Notes: generated by a model from the letters alone, not told the origin. A DNA stretch of 48,304 nt from an uncultured Acidobacteriota bacterium (GCA_937864465.1 CALMJU010000016.1:1-48304), one strand, 5' to 3'; counted from the first letter of the stretch, positions 15,259-25,426 are shown. Translations and numbers: made by a program.

Positions 15259-17847
15259 ATGTCGAACGGGTACGATCCGGGGGAGATCGAGCCGCGCTGG
15301 CAGGCGTTCTGGCTCGAGAACGGGACGTTCGCGGTGCCGAATCCGGGGGGACCGGGGTTCGATGCCGCGAAGCCGAAGTTCTACGTGCTCGACATGTTCC
15401 CGTACCCCTCGGGAGCGGGGCTGCACGTCGGCCACCCGGTGGGGTACATCGGGAGCGACATCGTCGCGCGCCGGAAGCGGATGGAAGGGTGCAACGTGCT
15501 GCACCCGATGGGCTGGGACGCCTTCGGCCTGCCTGCCGAGCAGTACGCGATCCAAACCGGGAAGCACCCCGCGGAGACGACCGCCGAGAACGTCGCGAAC
15601 TTCCGCCGGCAGCTCCGGCTGATCGGGCTCGCCTACGATTGGGATCGCGAGGTCAACACGTCGGACCCGCGGTACTACCGCTGGACGCAGTGGATCTTCG
15701 CCCGCCTCTTCGAACGCGGTCTGGTGTACGCCGCCGAGATCCCCGTGTGGTGGTGCGAGGAGCTGAAGACCGTCCTCGCCAACGAGGAGGTGATCCACGG
15801 CCGGTCGGAGCGCGGCAACTATCCGTGCGTGAGGCGGCCGCTCCGGCAGTGGATGCTCCGGATCACCGCGTACGCCGACCGCCTGGCGGACGACCTCGAC
15901 CTCCTCGACTGGCCGGAGTCCGTGAAGGCGATGCAGCGCGAGTGGATCGGCCGCTCGCACGGCGCCGACATCGCGTTCCCCGTCGAGGGCGCGGCGGGCG
16001 AGTCGCTGACCGTCTTCACGACGAGGCCGGACACCCTCTTCGGCGCGACCTTCATGGTGGTCGCCCCCGAGCACCCGCTCCTTCCCCGGATCACGACCGA
16101 CGACCGCCGCGCCGAGGTCCGGGAGTACGTCGCCGCGGCGGCGTCGAAGTCGGATCTCGAGCGCACGGACCTCGCCAAGGAGAAGACCGGCGTGTTCACG
16201 GGCGCCCACGCCCTGAACCCCCTCCTCGACCCGGCGGACCCCGCCGCGCGGATCCCGGTCTTCGTCGCCGACTACGTCCTCGTCGGCTACGGGACCGGCG
16301 GGATCATGGCCGTGCCGGGGCACGACGAGCGCGACCACGAGTTCGCGAGGAAGTTCGGCCTCCCGATCGTCGAGGTCGTGAGGCCGCCCGAGGGAACGCC
16401 CGGCCTCGACGAGGGGGTCTGCTTCGTCGGCGACGGGACCTCCGTGCGCTCCGGCCCGATCTCCGGTCTTCCGACTGCCGAGGCCAAGGCCCGCGTGATC
16501 CGGCTCCTCGAGGAGAGGGGCGCGGGTAGGGCGCGGACCCAGTACCGGCTCCGGGACTGGCTCTTCAGCAGGCAGCGCTACTGGGGCGAGCCGTTTCCTC
16601 TCCTCCATCTCGAAGACGGCACCGTCGTCCGGGTCCCGGACGGCGATCTCCCCGTCGAGCTCCCCCGGATGACCGACTTCACACCCTCGGCCGACGGCTC
16701 GCCGCCCCTCGCGCGCGCGACCGACTGGCTTCGCGCGAAGGACCCGGCGACGGGACGACCCGCCGGCCGGGACACCGACACGATGCCCGGATGGGCGGGG
16801 TCGTGCTGGTACTGGCTCCGCTTCATGGATCCCTGGAACGACCGCGCCCCGTTCGCCCCGGAGGCGGAGAGATACTGGGGGCCGGTCGATCTCTACATCG
16901 GCGGCGTCTCGCACGCCGTGCTCCACCTCCTCTACGCGCGCTTCTGGCACAAGGTCCTCTACGATCTCGGGATCGTCTCGACGCCGGAGCCGTTCCGGCG
17001 CCTCTTCAACCAGGGGTTCCTCGTCGCGCCGGCCTACATGGACGCGACCGACCGGTACGTCCCGGCCGACGACGTCGAGGAGCGCGCGGGGAGATTCCTG
17101 CGCCGCTCGACGGGCGAGGAGGTCCGCCAGGTCACGGCCTCGATGTCGAAGTCGCTCCGCAACGTCGTCAACCCGGACGACGTGATCCGGGAGCACGGAG
17201 CCGACGCGTTCCGCCTGTACGAGATGTTCATGGCGCCGCTCGCCGACCAGCGCGCGTGGAACACGAAGGGGATCGTCGGCTGCCGGCGGTTCCTCGATCG
17301 GGTCTGGCGCCTCTTCGTCGACCCGGAAGCGGGCGATCCGATCCGCCCCGAGCTGCGCGCGGAGCGGCCCCTCGAGGGGGCGGCGCTCGAGCTGGAGCGC
17401 TCTCTCCACCGGATGCTGAAGCGGGCGGACGACTCCTTCGGCGAGTTCAACTTCAACACCGCGGTCGCGGCCATGATGACGTTCGTCAACGAGGCCTCGG
17501 AGCGCCCGGGGGCGCTGACGCGGGCCCAGGGGGAGAGATTCGTCCGGGCGCTCGCCCCGTTCGCGCCGCACGTCGCGGAGGAGCTGTGGCGCCGCCTCGG
17601 CCACGGGGCGAGCGTCGCGGACGCCGCGTGGCCGGCCGCCGACCCCGCCTACCTGGAGGACGAGACGTTCGAGCTGGTCGTGCAGGTCCTGGGCAAGGTG
17701 CGGGGAAGGGTGTCCGCCCCCCGGTCGGCCGGCGAGGAGGAACTGCGGGCGCTCGCCCGGGGCGCCGTCGAGAAATGGCTCGAGGGGAAGACGATCGCGA
17801 AGGCGATCGTCGTCCCGGGCAGGCTCGTCAACTTCGTGACGAGGTGA
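15259..17847 (+). CDS. leuS: leucyl-tRNA synthetase
   Basis: An 862-residue class I synthetase that charges tRNA-Leu. It has MFPYPSGAGLHVGHPVGY with the HIGH-box variant HVGH (56-59), the Cys/Trp-rich insert WWCEELKT, the CP1 editing domain with FTTRPDTLFG and VPGHDERD, the SWYWLRF region, and the KMSKS box as MSKS (629-632), followed by the anticodon-binding domain and a C-terminal domain with QVLGKVRGRV. The length fits bacterial LeuRS. I start at ATG 15259 (MSNGYDP) because a perfect -10 box overlaps the alternative ATG at 15250. Its 3' end overlaps convergent purL by 20 bases. Confidence 0.96.
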   Translation: MSNGYDPGEIEPRWQAFWLENGTFAVPNPGGPGFDAAKPKFYVLDMFPYPSGAGLHVGHPVGYIGSDIVARRKRMEGCNVLHPMGWDAFGLPAEQYAIQTGKHPAETTAENVANFRRQLRLIGLAYDWDREVNTSDPRYYRWTQWIFARLFERGLVYAAEIPVWWCEELKTVLANEEVIHGRSERGNYPCVRRPLRQWMLRITAYADRLADDLDLLDWPESVKAMQREWIGRSHGADIAFPVEGAAGESLTVFTTRPDTLFGATFMVVAPEHPLLPRITTDDRRAEVREYVAAAASKSDLERTDLAKEKTGVFTGAHALNPLLDPADPAARIPVFVADYVLVGYGTGGIMAVPGHDERDHEFARKFGLPIVEVVRPPEGTPGLDEGVCFVGDGTSVRSGPISGLPTAEAKARVIRLLEERGAGRARTQYRLRDWLFSRQRYWGEPFPLLHLEDGTVVRVPDGDLPVELPRMTDFTPSADGSPPLARATDWLRAKDPATGRPAGRDTDTMPGWAGSCWYWLRFMDPWNDRAPFAPEAERYWGPVDLYIGGVSHAVLHLLYARFWHKVLYDLGIVSTPEPFRRLFNQGFLVAPAYMDATDRYVPADDVEERAGRFLRRSTGEEVRQVTASMSKSLRNVVNPDDVIREHGADAFRLYEMFMAPLADQRAWNTKGIVGCRRFLDRVWRLFVDPEAGDPIRPELRAERPLEGAALELERSLHRMLKRADDSFGEFNFNTAVAAMMTFVNEASERPGALTRAQGERFVRALAPFAPHVAEELWRRLGHGASVADAAWPAADPAYLEDETFELVVQVLGKVRGRVSAPRSAGEEELRALARGAVEKWLEGKTIAKAIVVPGRLVNFVTR

Positions 17848-20800
17848 CGCCGGGGCGCCCCGGCCGCGCCCCGTCCCCGAGGCCGGCCGCCGCCGCGTCC
17901 ACCCCGTTCCGGAAGATCGCGACCCCGTCCCCCTCGTCGGGCACGGGTCCCTCGAATCTCCGCTGTGGCCACGCCGGGTGCTGGAACCCGTACAGGAAGG
18001 CGTCCGGGTGGGGCATCAGGCCGAACAGCCTGCCCGAGGGATCGCACACCCCCGCGATCGCGCCGGGGGAGCCGTTCGGGTTCCAGGGCCACTCCTGCGT
18101 CGGCGACCCGTCCGGCCCCACGTAGCGCGCGGCGATCTGCCCGCCCTCCTCGAGCCGCGCGAGCACATCGGCGTCCGCCGCGAGGAACTTCCCCTCGCCG
18201 TGACGCGCGGGGGCGTCCATCCAGGAGAGCCCCCGCGTCCAGACGCAGGGGGACCGCGGCTCGAACGCGAGCCGGACCCAGGCGTTCCGGTAGCCGACGC
18301 GATCGTTCGGCGCGAGGGCGGCGCGCGGTGTCCGGTAGTCGCCGTCGAATCCGGGGAGCATCCCGAGCCGGACCATCGTCTGGAAGCCGTTGCAGATTCC
18401 GAGCGCGAGGCCGCCGCGCTCGAGGAACTCGACCAGCCGGTCGTACAGGCGCCAGCGGATCTTGTTTGCGAAGACCGAGCCCGCGCCCAGGTGGTCGCCG
18501 AAGGCGAACCCTCCGATGAGGGCGAGGATCTGGTACTCCGCCAGGTCCCGCGGGGCGCGCCCGTCGAGGAGGTCGAGGAGGTGGACCCGCTCCGGCGACG
18601 CGCCGGCGAGGCGGAACCCCTCGGCGGTCTCGGCCTCGCAGTTCAGGCCGAGGCCGGTGAGGACGAGGACGCGGACCGCCGCTCGCCGCTCGCGCCTCTC
18701 CTCCTCGGGGAGGGCGCGGAGCCGCTCCACCGCGCCGCCGTCCTCGGCCGGCCGCTCGGCCGAGGGCGGCGGAGGCGCGGATACGACGTGGGAGGAACGG
18801 ATCTCCCCCGGGGAGAGCGTCCGCCGGAACGCGTCCTTCATCCCGTCGACGGAAAGATCGAGGCGCGGGCGCCCGCCGAAGCGGGCGAGGAGCCGGGGCT
18901 CCCGCGTCACGCGCCCGATCCTCCGGCACGCCAGCCCCCGGAAGCGCGCCTCGAACGCCCCGGCGTCCTTCGAGGACGTCGTCACGACGAACCTGCCGCA
19001 CGACTCGGAGAAAAGGGCGACATCGGCAGGGAGCGCCCGGAGGTCAGGGCACGCATCGAGGTCGAGATGCATGCCGAGGCCGCCCGCCATGGCCGAGCGG
19101 GCGAGGGCCGCGGCGATCCCCCCGCGCGCCGGGGCGGCCGCGGAGCGCACGAGGCCGTCGCGCACCGCGCTCTCCAGCGCGCGGTAGAGGGGCAGCGTCT
19201 CTCCCGGGTCCACGCGCGGCGCCTTGCTCCCCACGTAGGGAGCGGGGCCGTCCGGCGGCTGCACGAGCCCGTCGCTCTCGCCGAGGTGGCGGAGGTACTC
19301 GCTCCCCCCGGTCTCGTCGCGGGTCGCGCCGAGGAGGAAGACGGCGTCGCCGGGCTCCTTGAGGTCGAGCGTCACCGCCTTCCGCACGTCGTCCATGTGG
19401 CCGATCGCCGAGACGAGCAGCGTGGGCGGGACGCTGATCTTGACCCCGCCCATCGTGGAGTCGTTCTTCATCGAGTCCTTGCCCGAGATCAGGGGGGTGC
19501 CGTAGGCGACGCACAGGTCGTGGAGACCGCGGCAGGCGCGCACGAGCTGCGCGAGCTTGTACGCTCCGTCCGGCGTCGCCGCGGACTCGACCGGGTCCGG
19601 CCAGCAGAAGTTGTCGAGAAGCGCGATCCAGTCGAGTCTCGCGCCGGCGCAGATCTGCCGCCGGACCGCCTCGTCCACGACCGCGCGCGCCATCGCCTCG
19701 GCGTCCAGGTCCGACAGGAAGGGGTGGATCCCCTCGGAGAGCGCGTACCCCTGGAACGACCCGTGCCGGGCGAGGAAGACCGTCCCCTCGGCGGGCACGT
19801 CGGCCCCCGCGCCGACCCACGGCTTGACTACCGTGAGCCCTTTGACCTCGTGATCGTAGTGGCGCGCCTTCTCCTCGCCGGAGCCCAGGTTCGGCCTCGC
19901 GAGGAGGCCGAGCAGCACGGCCGAGAGATCCTCGGGGGGAGGCCCGGCCGGATCGGCGAAGACGGGCGGCGCCCACCGCGCGACGAGATCGAGATCCGGC
20001 GCCCCCTCGTGGAGGAACTCCATCGAGAGGTGGGCGACCGTCTCGTCCCCGTACGTGACGTGGAGGTAGCCGCTGTTCGTGAACTCCCCGAGAACCGTCG
20101 CCTCCACCTCGCGCCGGCGCGCCAGGTCGAGGAACGCCTCGACCCGCTCCGGCGCCACCGCGAGCGTCATCCTCTCCTGGGCCTCGGAGAGGAGGATCTC
20201 CCAGGGGGCGAGCCCGGCATACTTGAGCGGAGCCTTCGAGAGGTCGAGGAGCGCGCCGCCCGGGCCGGCCGCCATCTCGCCGACCGAGGACGACAGCCCC
20301 CCCGCGCCGTTGTCGGTGATCGCCTCGTAGAGCCCGAGGTCGCGCGCCTCGAGAAGGAAGTCGGTCATCCGCTTCTGCGTGATCGGATCGCCGATCTGGA
20401 CCGCCTGCACGGGGGAGGACTCGTCGAGCGCGGCCGACGAGAAGGTCGCCCCGTGGATGCCGTCGGCGCCGATGCGCCCTCCCGTCATCACGATCCGGTC
20501 GCCGGGCCTCGCCTTCTTCTCGTGGCCCGGGCGGCTCCCGACGGAGACCGGGAGCGCTCCGACCGTACCGCAGAAGACCAGGGGCTTCCCGACGTAGCGG
20601 GCGTCGAAGATCTCCCACCCTCGGCCGTACGGGATGCCGCTCTGGTTCCCTCCGTCGATGACGCCGGCGTGCACGCCGTCGCGGACGCGGCGCGGGTGGA
20701 GGAGCCCCTTCGGGATCGGGCCGGCGTGGAACGGCGACGCGAAGCAGTACCCCCACACGTTCGCCAGGAGGTCGGCGCCGAGACCGGTCCCGAACGGGTC

Positions 20801-21823
20801 CCGGTTGACTCCGACGATCCCCGTGATCGCCCCGCCGTACGGGTCGAGCGCCGACGGGGAGTTGTGCGTCTCGACCTTGTAGACGAGGTTGACCCGCTGG
20901 TCGAAGGCGATCACGCCCGCGTTGTCGTGGAAGACCGAGACGAGCCACGACACGCCGTCGCGCGCCAGGATCTCCCGGTTCACCCGGTCGGTCGCCCCGC
21001 GGATGAACGTCCGGAACAGGGAACGGATCGTCTGCGCGGGACGGCCCGGCTCCTCGTACGCGATCGTCGCGTGGAAGATCTTGTGCTTGCAGTGCTCGCT
21101 CCAGGTCTGCGCGAGGCACTCGATCTCGACGTCGGTCGGGGCCCCGCCCAGGCCGAGCGCGGTGCGGCGAGGGTCGCTGCCCGCGCGGCGGAAGTGGTCG
21201 CGGATCGCGCGCATCTCGGCGAGCGTGAGGGACAGCAGGCGCTCCCGGCTGAGGCGGAGGAGCTCGTCGTCGCCGACGTCGAGGGAGACCGGGAGGACGG
21301 CCGGACGCTCGTGGCCGGCCACCTTGGGGACGGAGAGGTCGGGAGGGGAAGACTCCCACTCGCTCCGCGTCTGCACGAGGACGGTCTGGATCACCGGGTT
21401 CGCGAGGAGGCCCCACGCGATCCGCTCCGCGGCGCCGCGGTCCACGCCGTCCAGGAGGTACAGCGTCGAGGTGTACACCGCCGCCTGGTCCCCGAGGGGG
21501 CGGCCGAGGGTGTCCTCGATGCAGATCCTCGCGCTCTTGCCGACGGGGTCGGTGACGCCCGGCTTGTACGCGACGGTGACGGCAGCGTCGAACGGACCGT
21601 CCTCGACGCGCCCGAGCGCCCCCTGCTGCCGGACCGGGTCGGCGAACTCCGCGACGATGCGCTCGGCCTCCCCCGGGGCGAGCGGCGCCTCGATGCGATA
21701 GACGTCGCGCGTGCGGACGCCGGCGACGGGAATCCCGAGGAATCCGCGGACCGTGCGGGCCGCCTCTTCCCCGCGCGGATCCGGAAGCCCGCGGCGCGAT
21801 GCGATCTCGATTCGGGTGATCAA
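17828..21823 (-). CDS. purL: single-chain phosphoribosylformylglycinamidine synthase (PurS-like + PurL + PurQ)
   Basis: A 1331-residue enzyme for step four of purine synthesis (FGAR + Gln + ATP to FGAM). Residues 1-75 and 78-155 look like two tandem PurS-type modules (AYKPGVTDPVGKSAR in the second). The PurL part begins with WSEHCKHK (241-248), has KVETHNSPSALDPYGGA, GVNRDPFGTG and DNGAGGLSSSVGE, and a second half with SGKDSMKND. A PurQ-type glutaminase follows from about 1050 with the nucleophile in LGICNGFQ (C1144). The triad His is H1272, and the position two residues on, usually Glu (HPE), is Asp (MPHPD, D1274). Start TTG 21823 has GGAGG upstream. Upstream ATG codons are absent from the conserved region. 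No separate purS or purQ is in the window. Confidence 0.92.
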   Translation of the reverse strand: MITRIEIASRRGLPDPRGEEAARTVRGFLGIPVAGVRTRDVYRIEAPLAPGEAERIVAEFADPVRQQGALGRVEDGPFDAAVTVAYKPGVTDPVGKSARICIEDTLGRPLGDQAAVYTSTLYLLDGVDRGAAERIAWGLLANPVIQTVLVQTRSEWESSPPDLSVPKVAGHERPAVLPVSLDVGDDELLRLSRERLLSLTLAEMRAIRDHFRRAGSDPRRTALGLGGAPTDVEIECLAQTWSEHCKHKIFHATIAYEEPGRPAQTIRSLFRTFIRGATDRVNREILARDGVSWLVSVFHDNAGVIAFDQRVNLVYKVETHNSPSALDPYGGAITGIVGVNRDPFGTGLGADLLANVWGYCFASPFHAGPIPKGLLHPRRVRDGVHAGVIDGGNQSGIPYGRGWEIFDARYVGKPLVFCGTVGALPVSVGSRPGHEKKARPGDRIVMTGGRIGADGIHGATFSSAALDESSPVQAVQIGDPITQKRMTDFLLEARDLGLYEAITDNGAGGLSSSVGEMAAGPGGALLDLSKAPLKYAGLAPWEILLSEAQERMTLAVAPERVEAFLDLARRREVEATVLGEFTNSGYLHVTYGDETVAHLSMEFLHEGAPDLDLVARWAPPVFADPAGPPPEDLSAVLLGLLARPNLGSGEEKARHYDHEVKGLTVVKPWVGAGADVPAEGTVFLARHGSFQGYALSEGIHPFLSDLDAEAMARAVVDEAVRRQICAGARLDWIALLDNFCWPDPVESAATPDGAYKLAQLVRACRGLHDLCVAYGTPLISGKDSMKNDSTMGGVKISVPPTLLVSAIGHMDDVRKAVTLDLKEPGDAVFLLGATRDETGGSEYLRHLGESDGLVQPPDGPAPYVGSKAPRVDPGETLPLYRALESAVRDGLVRSAAAPARGGIAAALARSAMAGGLGMHLDLDACPDLRALPADVALFSESCGRFVVTTSSKDAGAFEARFRGLACRRIGRVTREPRLLARFGGRPRLDLSVDGMKDAFRRTLSPGEIRSSHVVSAPPPPSAERPAEDGGAVERLRALPEEERRERRAAVRVLVLTGLGLNCEAETAEGFRLAGASPERVHLLDLLDGRAPRDLAEYQILALIGGFAFGDHLGAGSVFANKIRWRLYDRLVEFLERGGLALGICNGFQTMVRLGMLPGFDGDYRTPRAALAPNDRVGYRNAWVRLAFEPRSPCVWTRGLSWMDAPARHGEGKFLAADADVLARLEEGGQIAARYVGPDGSPTQEWPWNPNGSPGAIAGVCDPSGRLFGLMPHPDAFLYGFQHPAWPQRRFEGPVPDEGDGVAIFRNGVDAAAAGLGDGARPGRPGVTSSRS

Positions 21824-22088
21824 GGGGAGCCGCCTCCGAGGCGCGAAGGGTAGTGCAACGCGGTGGACCGGTGCAACGGCGCGGAGCGCATGCAGCCCGC
21901 CGCGAGCCGGGTGCGGTGGCCCCGCAGCGGCCGGTCGGCGGAAGCGGCGACTTCCGGCCCGTCGGGAGCGTATTCCAAGGGTGACAGCGCAGGCGGTCCT
22001 CCGGTGGACCGTCCGTTCCTCCTCCGGTCGCGGCGCGCGGGTTTTCCCCCCCACCCGCGCGCCGTGCTCTTCGCGGGCCACCCTTTGG

Positions 22089-22094
22089 TATCCT
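22089..22094 (+). promoter_or_regulatory. possible -10 element for the S9 peptidase gene
   Basis: TATCCT (four of six to TATAAT) lies 27 bases before ATG 22122, which would give a leader of about 20 bases containing GGGAGGG. No clear -35 box is present. The rest of the 298-base divergent region between purL and this gene (21824-22121) shows nothing I can identify apart from a TACCCT on the minus strand near 21850. Confidence 0.25.
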
Positions 22095-22121
22095 CCCGTC
22101 TCGGACCACCCGGGAGGGAAC

Positions 22122-24788
22122 ATGCGCGACCATCCAGGCGTCCTCTTCCTCATGACCTTCGGACTCGCCCTCTCGTCCCTGGGGGCGGGAAGGCCCGCCA
22201 AGACGGAGAAGCCCATGACGGAACCCGCGAGCGAGGCGAAGTCCCCGGGCACGCGGGTCGCGCGGTGGCTCGTGCTCGGCCCCGCGCCCGACCCGCTGCC
22301 GGCGTTCCACGACGAGAAGCCCGGCGGCTACGGGGTGGAGGGCCTGCTGAAGGCCGAAACCTTCCCCCCCGAGGCTCGGCGGCCCGCGGAAGGGTCGGAC
22401 GAGGCATGGTTCGGGGGCGCGCGCCTCGCGTGGTCCGCCCGGGACGGCGCCCTGGACGGCACGCTCGATCTCGCGCCCCCGGAGGAGGGAGGCCGCCCGG
22501 CGAGCGCCTGGCTCGCCGCCTATCTCGAGACCGACCGCTTCCGCTCCGTCGAGCTCGAGGTTCTGGGGACCCACCCGCGCCGGGCCTGGCTCGACGGCGA
22601 GCCGGTCGCGGCGGGAGGAACGGAGGAGAAGGAGGCGCCGCCCTCGCCGGTGAAGGGGAAGCTCGCGCTCACGACCGGCAAGCATCTCCTCGTGGTCCGC
22701 ACCGTCTACGACCCCGCCCGCGGCGGGCCGTGGCGGTCGGGGGCCGTCCTCCGCGGAGCGGAGGGGGAGCCGGCTCCCCCCGTCGGCGCGACGCTCGACC
22801 CTTCGCGGGTCCTCGACATCCTCGACATCCTCGACGCGCCGGTCGTCAAGGCGCTCGCGGTCGCTCCCGACGGCGTCGAGGCGGCGGCGACGCTCTCCCG
22901 CGTGATCCCCGGAACGGACGACTCGGAGTCGTGGGTCGAGATCCGCAGGGTCGCGGACGGGTCCCTCGTCCGCGCCTTCCGGGGAGGGCCGTCCGTCTCA
23001 CAGGTCGAGTACGACCCCGCGGGGCGGTTCCTGTCCTACGCCACGACCGAGAAGGGCTCGGGCGACTCGCCCGACAAAACGACCCTGTGGCTCCTGGACC
23101 GGGCGACGCAGGAGGTGCGGCAGTTGCTCGAGCGGGTCGAGAGCTTCTCGACGTACGCGTGGTCGCCCTGCGGGGGCGCGATCGCGTACTCCGTCACCGT
23201 GAAGCCCGAGCCGGACAAGCGCGGCGTCAAGCGGATCGAGGGGCTGCTCGACCGGCAGCGGGACTTCCGCACGAAGAGCTACCTCCACCTCGCGGTCGTC
23301 CCCGAGGGGACTCGCCGCAGGCTGACCGCGGGGGCGCTGTCGGCCGGCGGAGGGGCGTTCTCGCCCGACGGAGGGCGGATGGTGTTCCTCCGCGAGGTCG
23401 AGGACGTGTCGAGCCGTCCGTACTCGAGGAAGGAGATCTGGGAGATCGATCTCCGGACCTTCGAGGCCCGGAAGCTCAGGGACGGATGGTGGGTCGAGTC
23501 GGCGCAGTACTCGCCGGACGGGAAGAGGCTCCTGATCCAGGCCGGGCCTTCCGAGTTCGGATCGGCCGGCGTCAAGGTGCCGGACGGGACGGTCCCGAAC
23601 GAGGGGGACGGCCAGCTCTACGTGTGGGACCCCGCGCTGGGCCAGGTCGATCCGATCACGCGGGACTTCGATCCCGCGGTCGTGGGCGCGTGGTGGAGCC
23701 GCGCGGACGGCGCGATCTACATCAAGGCCGAGGACCGCGACCGCGTGCGGCTCTTCCGGTACGATCCGGTCTCCCGCGCCTTCACCCCGCTCGACGCCGG
23801 CGTCGACGTCGTGCGCGAGGTCGCGTGGGCGGCGGCGGCGCCGAAGGGCGCGGCCTCCGGCACGTCGCCGTGGGCGCCCGAGGCGGCGTTCGCGGTCGAC
23901 GCGGGCGGAGCGCGGCCCACGCTTCTCCTCCGGCCCTCGGGCGACCGGCTCGCCGGGCTCGCGAGAGGCGCCGTGGAGCCCTTCGCGTTCCGGGCGTCGA
24001 GCGGCCGGGAGATCGACGGGCGCGTCTACCTGCCGCCCGGCTTCGACCCCGCCGCGCGGTATCCGGTCCTCGTGTACTACTACGGGGGCACGTCGCCGGT
24101 CGGGCGCGACTTCGGCGGGCGGTACCCGAAGGAGTGGTGGGCGGCGAACGGCTACGTCGTCTACGTCCTGCAGCCGTCGGGGGCGACCGGCTTCGGCCAG
24201 GCGTTCTCGTCGCTCCACGTGAACGATTGGGGCGAGATCGTTTCCCGGGAGATCATCGAGGGGACGAAGGCGTTCCTTGCGGCGCACCCGTACGCCGATC
24301 CGGCGAAGGTGGGGTGCATCGGCGCGTCGTTCGGCGGCTTCATGACCGAGGTCCTGCTCACCCGGACCGACCTCTTCGCCGCCGCCGTCTCGCACGCCGG
24401 CATCTCGTCCATATCGTCCTACTGGGGGGAGGGGTACTGGGGCTACTCGTACAGCGCGCTGGCCACGGCGGGCTCGTTCCCGTGGAACCGCAAGGACATC
24501 TACGTGGACCGCAGCCCGCTCTTCCATGCCGACAAGGTGAAGACGCCGCTGCTTCTCACGCACGGAGCCTCGGACACCAACGTTCCCCCGGGGGAGAGCG
24601 CGTCGTTCTACACGGCGCTGAAGCTCCTGGGGTCTCCCGTCGAGCAGCTGGAGATCGAGGGGACGGACCACGTTCTCGAGGACCACGCGAAGCGTGCCGT
24701 CTGGTCCCGCGCAGTCCTGGCCTGGTTCGACCGCTGGCTCAAAGGGCAGCCGGAGTGGTGGGAGCACCTGTTCCCCCCGACCAAGTGA
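22122..24788 (+). CDS. secreted S9-family prolyl oligopeptidase-like peptidase
   Basis: An 888-residue serine peptidase. An N-terminal signal-like segment (VLFLMTFGLALSSLGAG) points to export, though it starts with few positive charges. About 500 residues of WD/TolB-like beta-propeller follow (repeated 'YSPDGKRL' and 'FSPDGGRM' type blades), then the alpha/beta-hydrolase domain: nucleophile in GASFGG (S736), Asp in GASDTNVP (D818) and His in TDHVLEDH (H850). The propeller of this family restricts access to short peptides. The extra N-terminal 150 residues before the propeller look like a beta-sandwich. ATG 22122 has GGGAGGG upstream. The convergent neighbour is a cohesin-like lipoprotein gene 36 bases away. 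Confidence 0.88.
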   Translation: MRDHPGVLFLMTFGLALSSLGAGRPAKTEKPMTEPASEAKSPGTRVARWLVLGPAPDPLPAFHDEKPGGYGVEGLLKAETFPPEARRPAEGSDEAWFGGARLAWSARDGALDGTLDLAPPEEGGRPASAWLAAYLETDRFRSVELEVLGTHPRRAWLDGEPVAAGGTEEKEAPPSPVKGKLALTTGKHLLVVRTVYDPARGGPWRSGAVLRGAEGEPAPPVGATLDPSRVLDILDILDAPVVKALAVAPDGVEAAATLSRVIPGTDDSESWVEIRRVADGSLVRAFRGGPSVSQVEYDPAGRFLSYATTEKGSGDSPDKTTLWLLDRATQEVRQLLERVESFSTYAWSPCGGAIAYSVTVKPEPDKRGVKRIEGLLDRQRDFRTKSYLHLAVVPEGTRRRLTAGALSAGGGAFSPDGGRMVFLREVEDVSSRPYSRKEIWEIDLRTFEARKLRDGWWVESAQYSPDGKRLLIQAGPSEFGSAGVKVPDGTVPNEGDGQLYVWDPALGQVDPITRDFDPAVVGAWWSRADGAIYIKAEDRDRVRLFRYDPVSRAFTPLDAGVDVVREVAWAAAAPKGAASGTSPWAPEAAFAVDAGGARPTLLLRPSGDRLAGLARGAVEPFAFRASSGREIDGRVYLPPGFDPAARYPVLVYYYGGTSPVGRDFGGRYPKEWWAANGYVVYVLQPSGATGFGQAFSSLHVNDWGEIVSREIIEGTKAFLAAHPYADPAKVGCIGASFGGFMTEVLLTRTDLFAAAVSHAGISSISSYWGEGYWGYSYSALATAGSFPWNRKDIYVDRSPLFHADKVKTPLLLTHGASDTNVPPGESASFYTALKLLGSPVEQLEIEGTDHVLEDHAKRAVWSRAVLAWFDRWLKGQPEWWEHLFPPTK

Positions 24789-24824
24789 CGGGCGGGGGGA
24801 GGGCTCCCGGCGCGGCGGACGCGG

Positions 24825-25406
24825 TCACTCGACGGTGACGGAACCTCCCGCCCACGTCGCCGGGATGGAGTTCCCGGGGGGCGGCTGGCTGGAGTCCGTC
24901 AGCTCGCAGTAGTCGGCGACGAAGTCGATCCGTGCGCCGGCGGCGTCCGACGCCGCGAGCAGGCGGATCACCAGGAGATCGGCGTCCTCCGTCACGTCGA
25001 CCCCGGGGACCGTCCCCTCGTCGTTCTGGAGGCGCGAGATCCCGACCTTGACGATCCCGGGCTCGGACGTCGAGTCCACCTCGCAGACGACGGTGACGCC
25101 TTCCTCGGCGAGGACCGATCCGGAGGCGTCGTAGCCGGCGAAGTAGATCTCGTCGGTGTCGAACGCGATCCGGAACGCGGCCCCGAAGAGGTCCTCGATC
25201 CCGCGCGCGGAGACCCGCACGTCGAAGTAGCGGCCGTCCACAGTTCCCGGCCGGAGCGTGACGCTCCCCTCCGGCGCGGGGTCGGCATCGGGCACGAACA
25301 CCGCCGTGGGCTCGGGGGCGATCGTCGTGCTGGTGCCGGAGCATCCCGCCAGCGCGAGCGCGGCGAGGACGAGCGACGCGGGGAGAAGGGCTCGGATCGG
25401 ACGCAT
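24825..25406 (-). CDS. cohesin-domain lipoprotein
   Basis: A 193-residue protein with a lipoprotein signal: basic start, hydrophobic core and lipobox LALAGC (C22 is the lipidated residue). A Ser/Thr/Pro linker follows. Residues about 46-170 resemble a cohesin module: the FDVRVSARGIEDLFGAAFRIAFD strands (pattern 'V.V.....I.GF.F.L.YD'), SGSVLAEEGV, GIVKVGISRL and LLVIRLLAA. C108 and C167 could form a disulfide. Cohesins bind dockerins, and the gene 20 bases upstream in the same operon ends in a dockerin. The likely role is therefore to hold that protein on the cell surface or the outer-membrane face. The cohesin call rests on strand pattern, not on alignment. Confidence 0.7.
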   Translation of the reverse strand: MRPIRALLPASLVLAALALAGCSGTSTTIAPEPTAVFVPDADPAPEGSVTLRPGTVDGRYFDVRVSARGIEDLFGAAFRIAFDTDEIYFAGYDASGSVLAEEGVTVVCEVDSTSEPGIVKVGISRLQNDEGTVPGVDVTEDADLLVIRLLAASDAAGARIDFVADYCELTDSSQPPPGNSIPATWAGGSVTVE

Positions 25407-25426
25407 GGACGTTTTCCTCTCCGTCG

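Noticed and set aside
15172-17604. An 810-residue minus-strand frame opposite leuS
   Set aside because: Antisense shadow of leuS rich in Arg, Asp and Val; no motif. The leuS signatures on the plus strand are complete.
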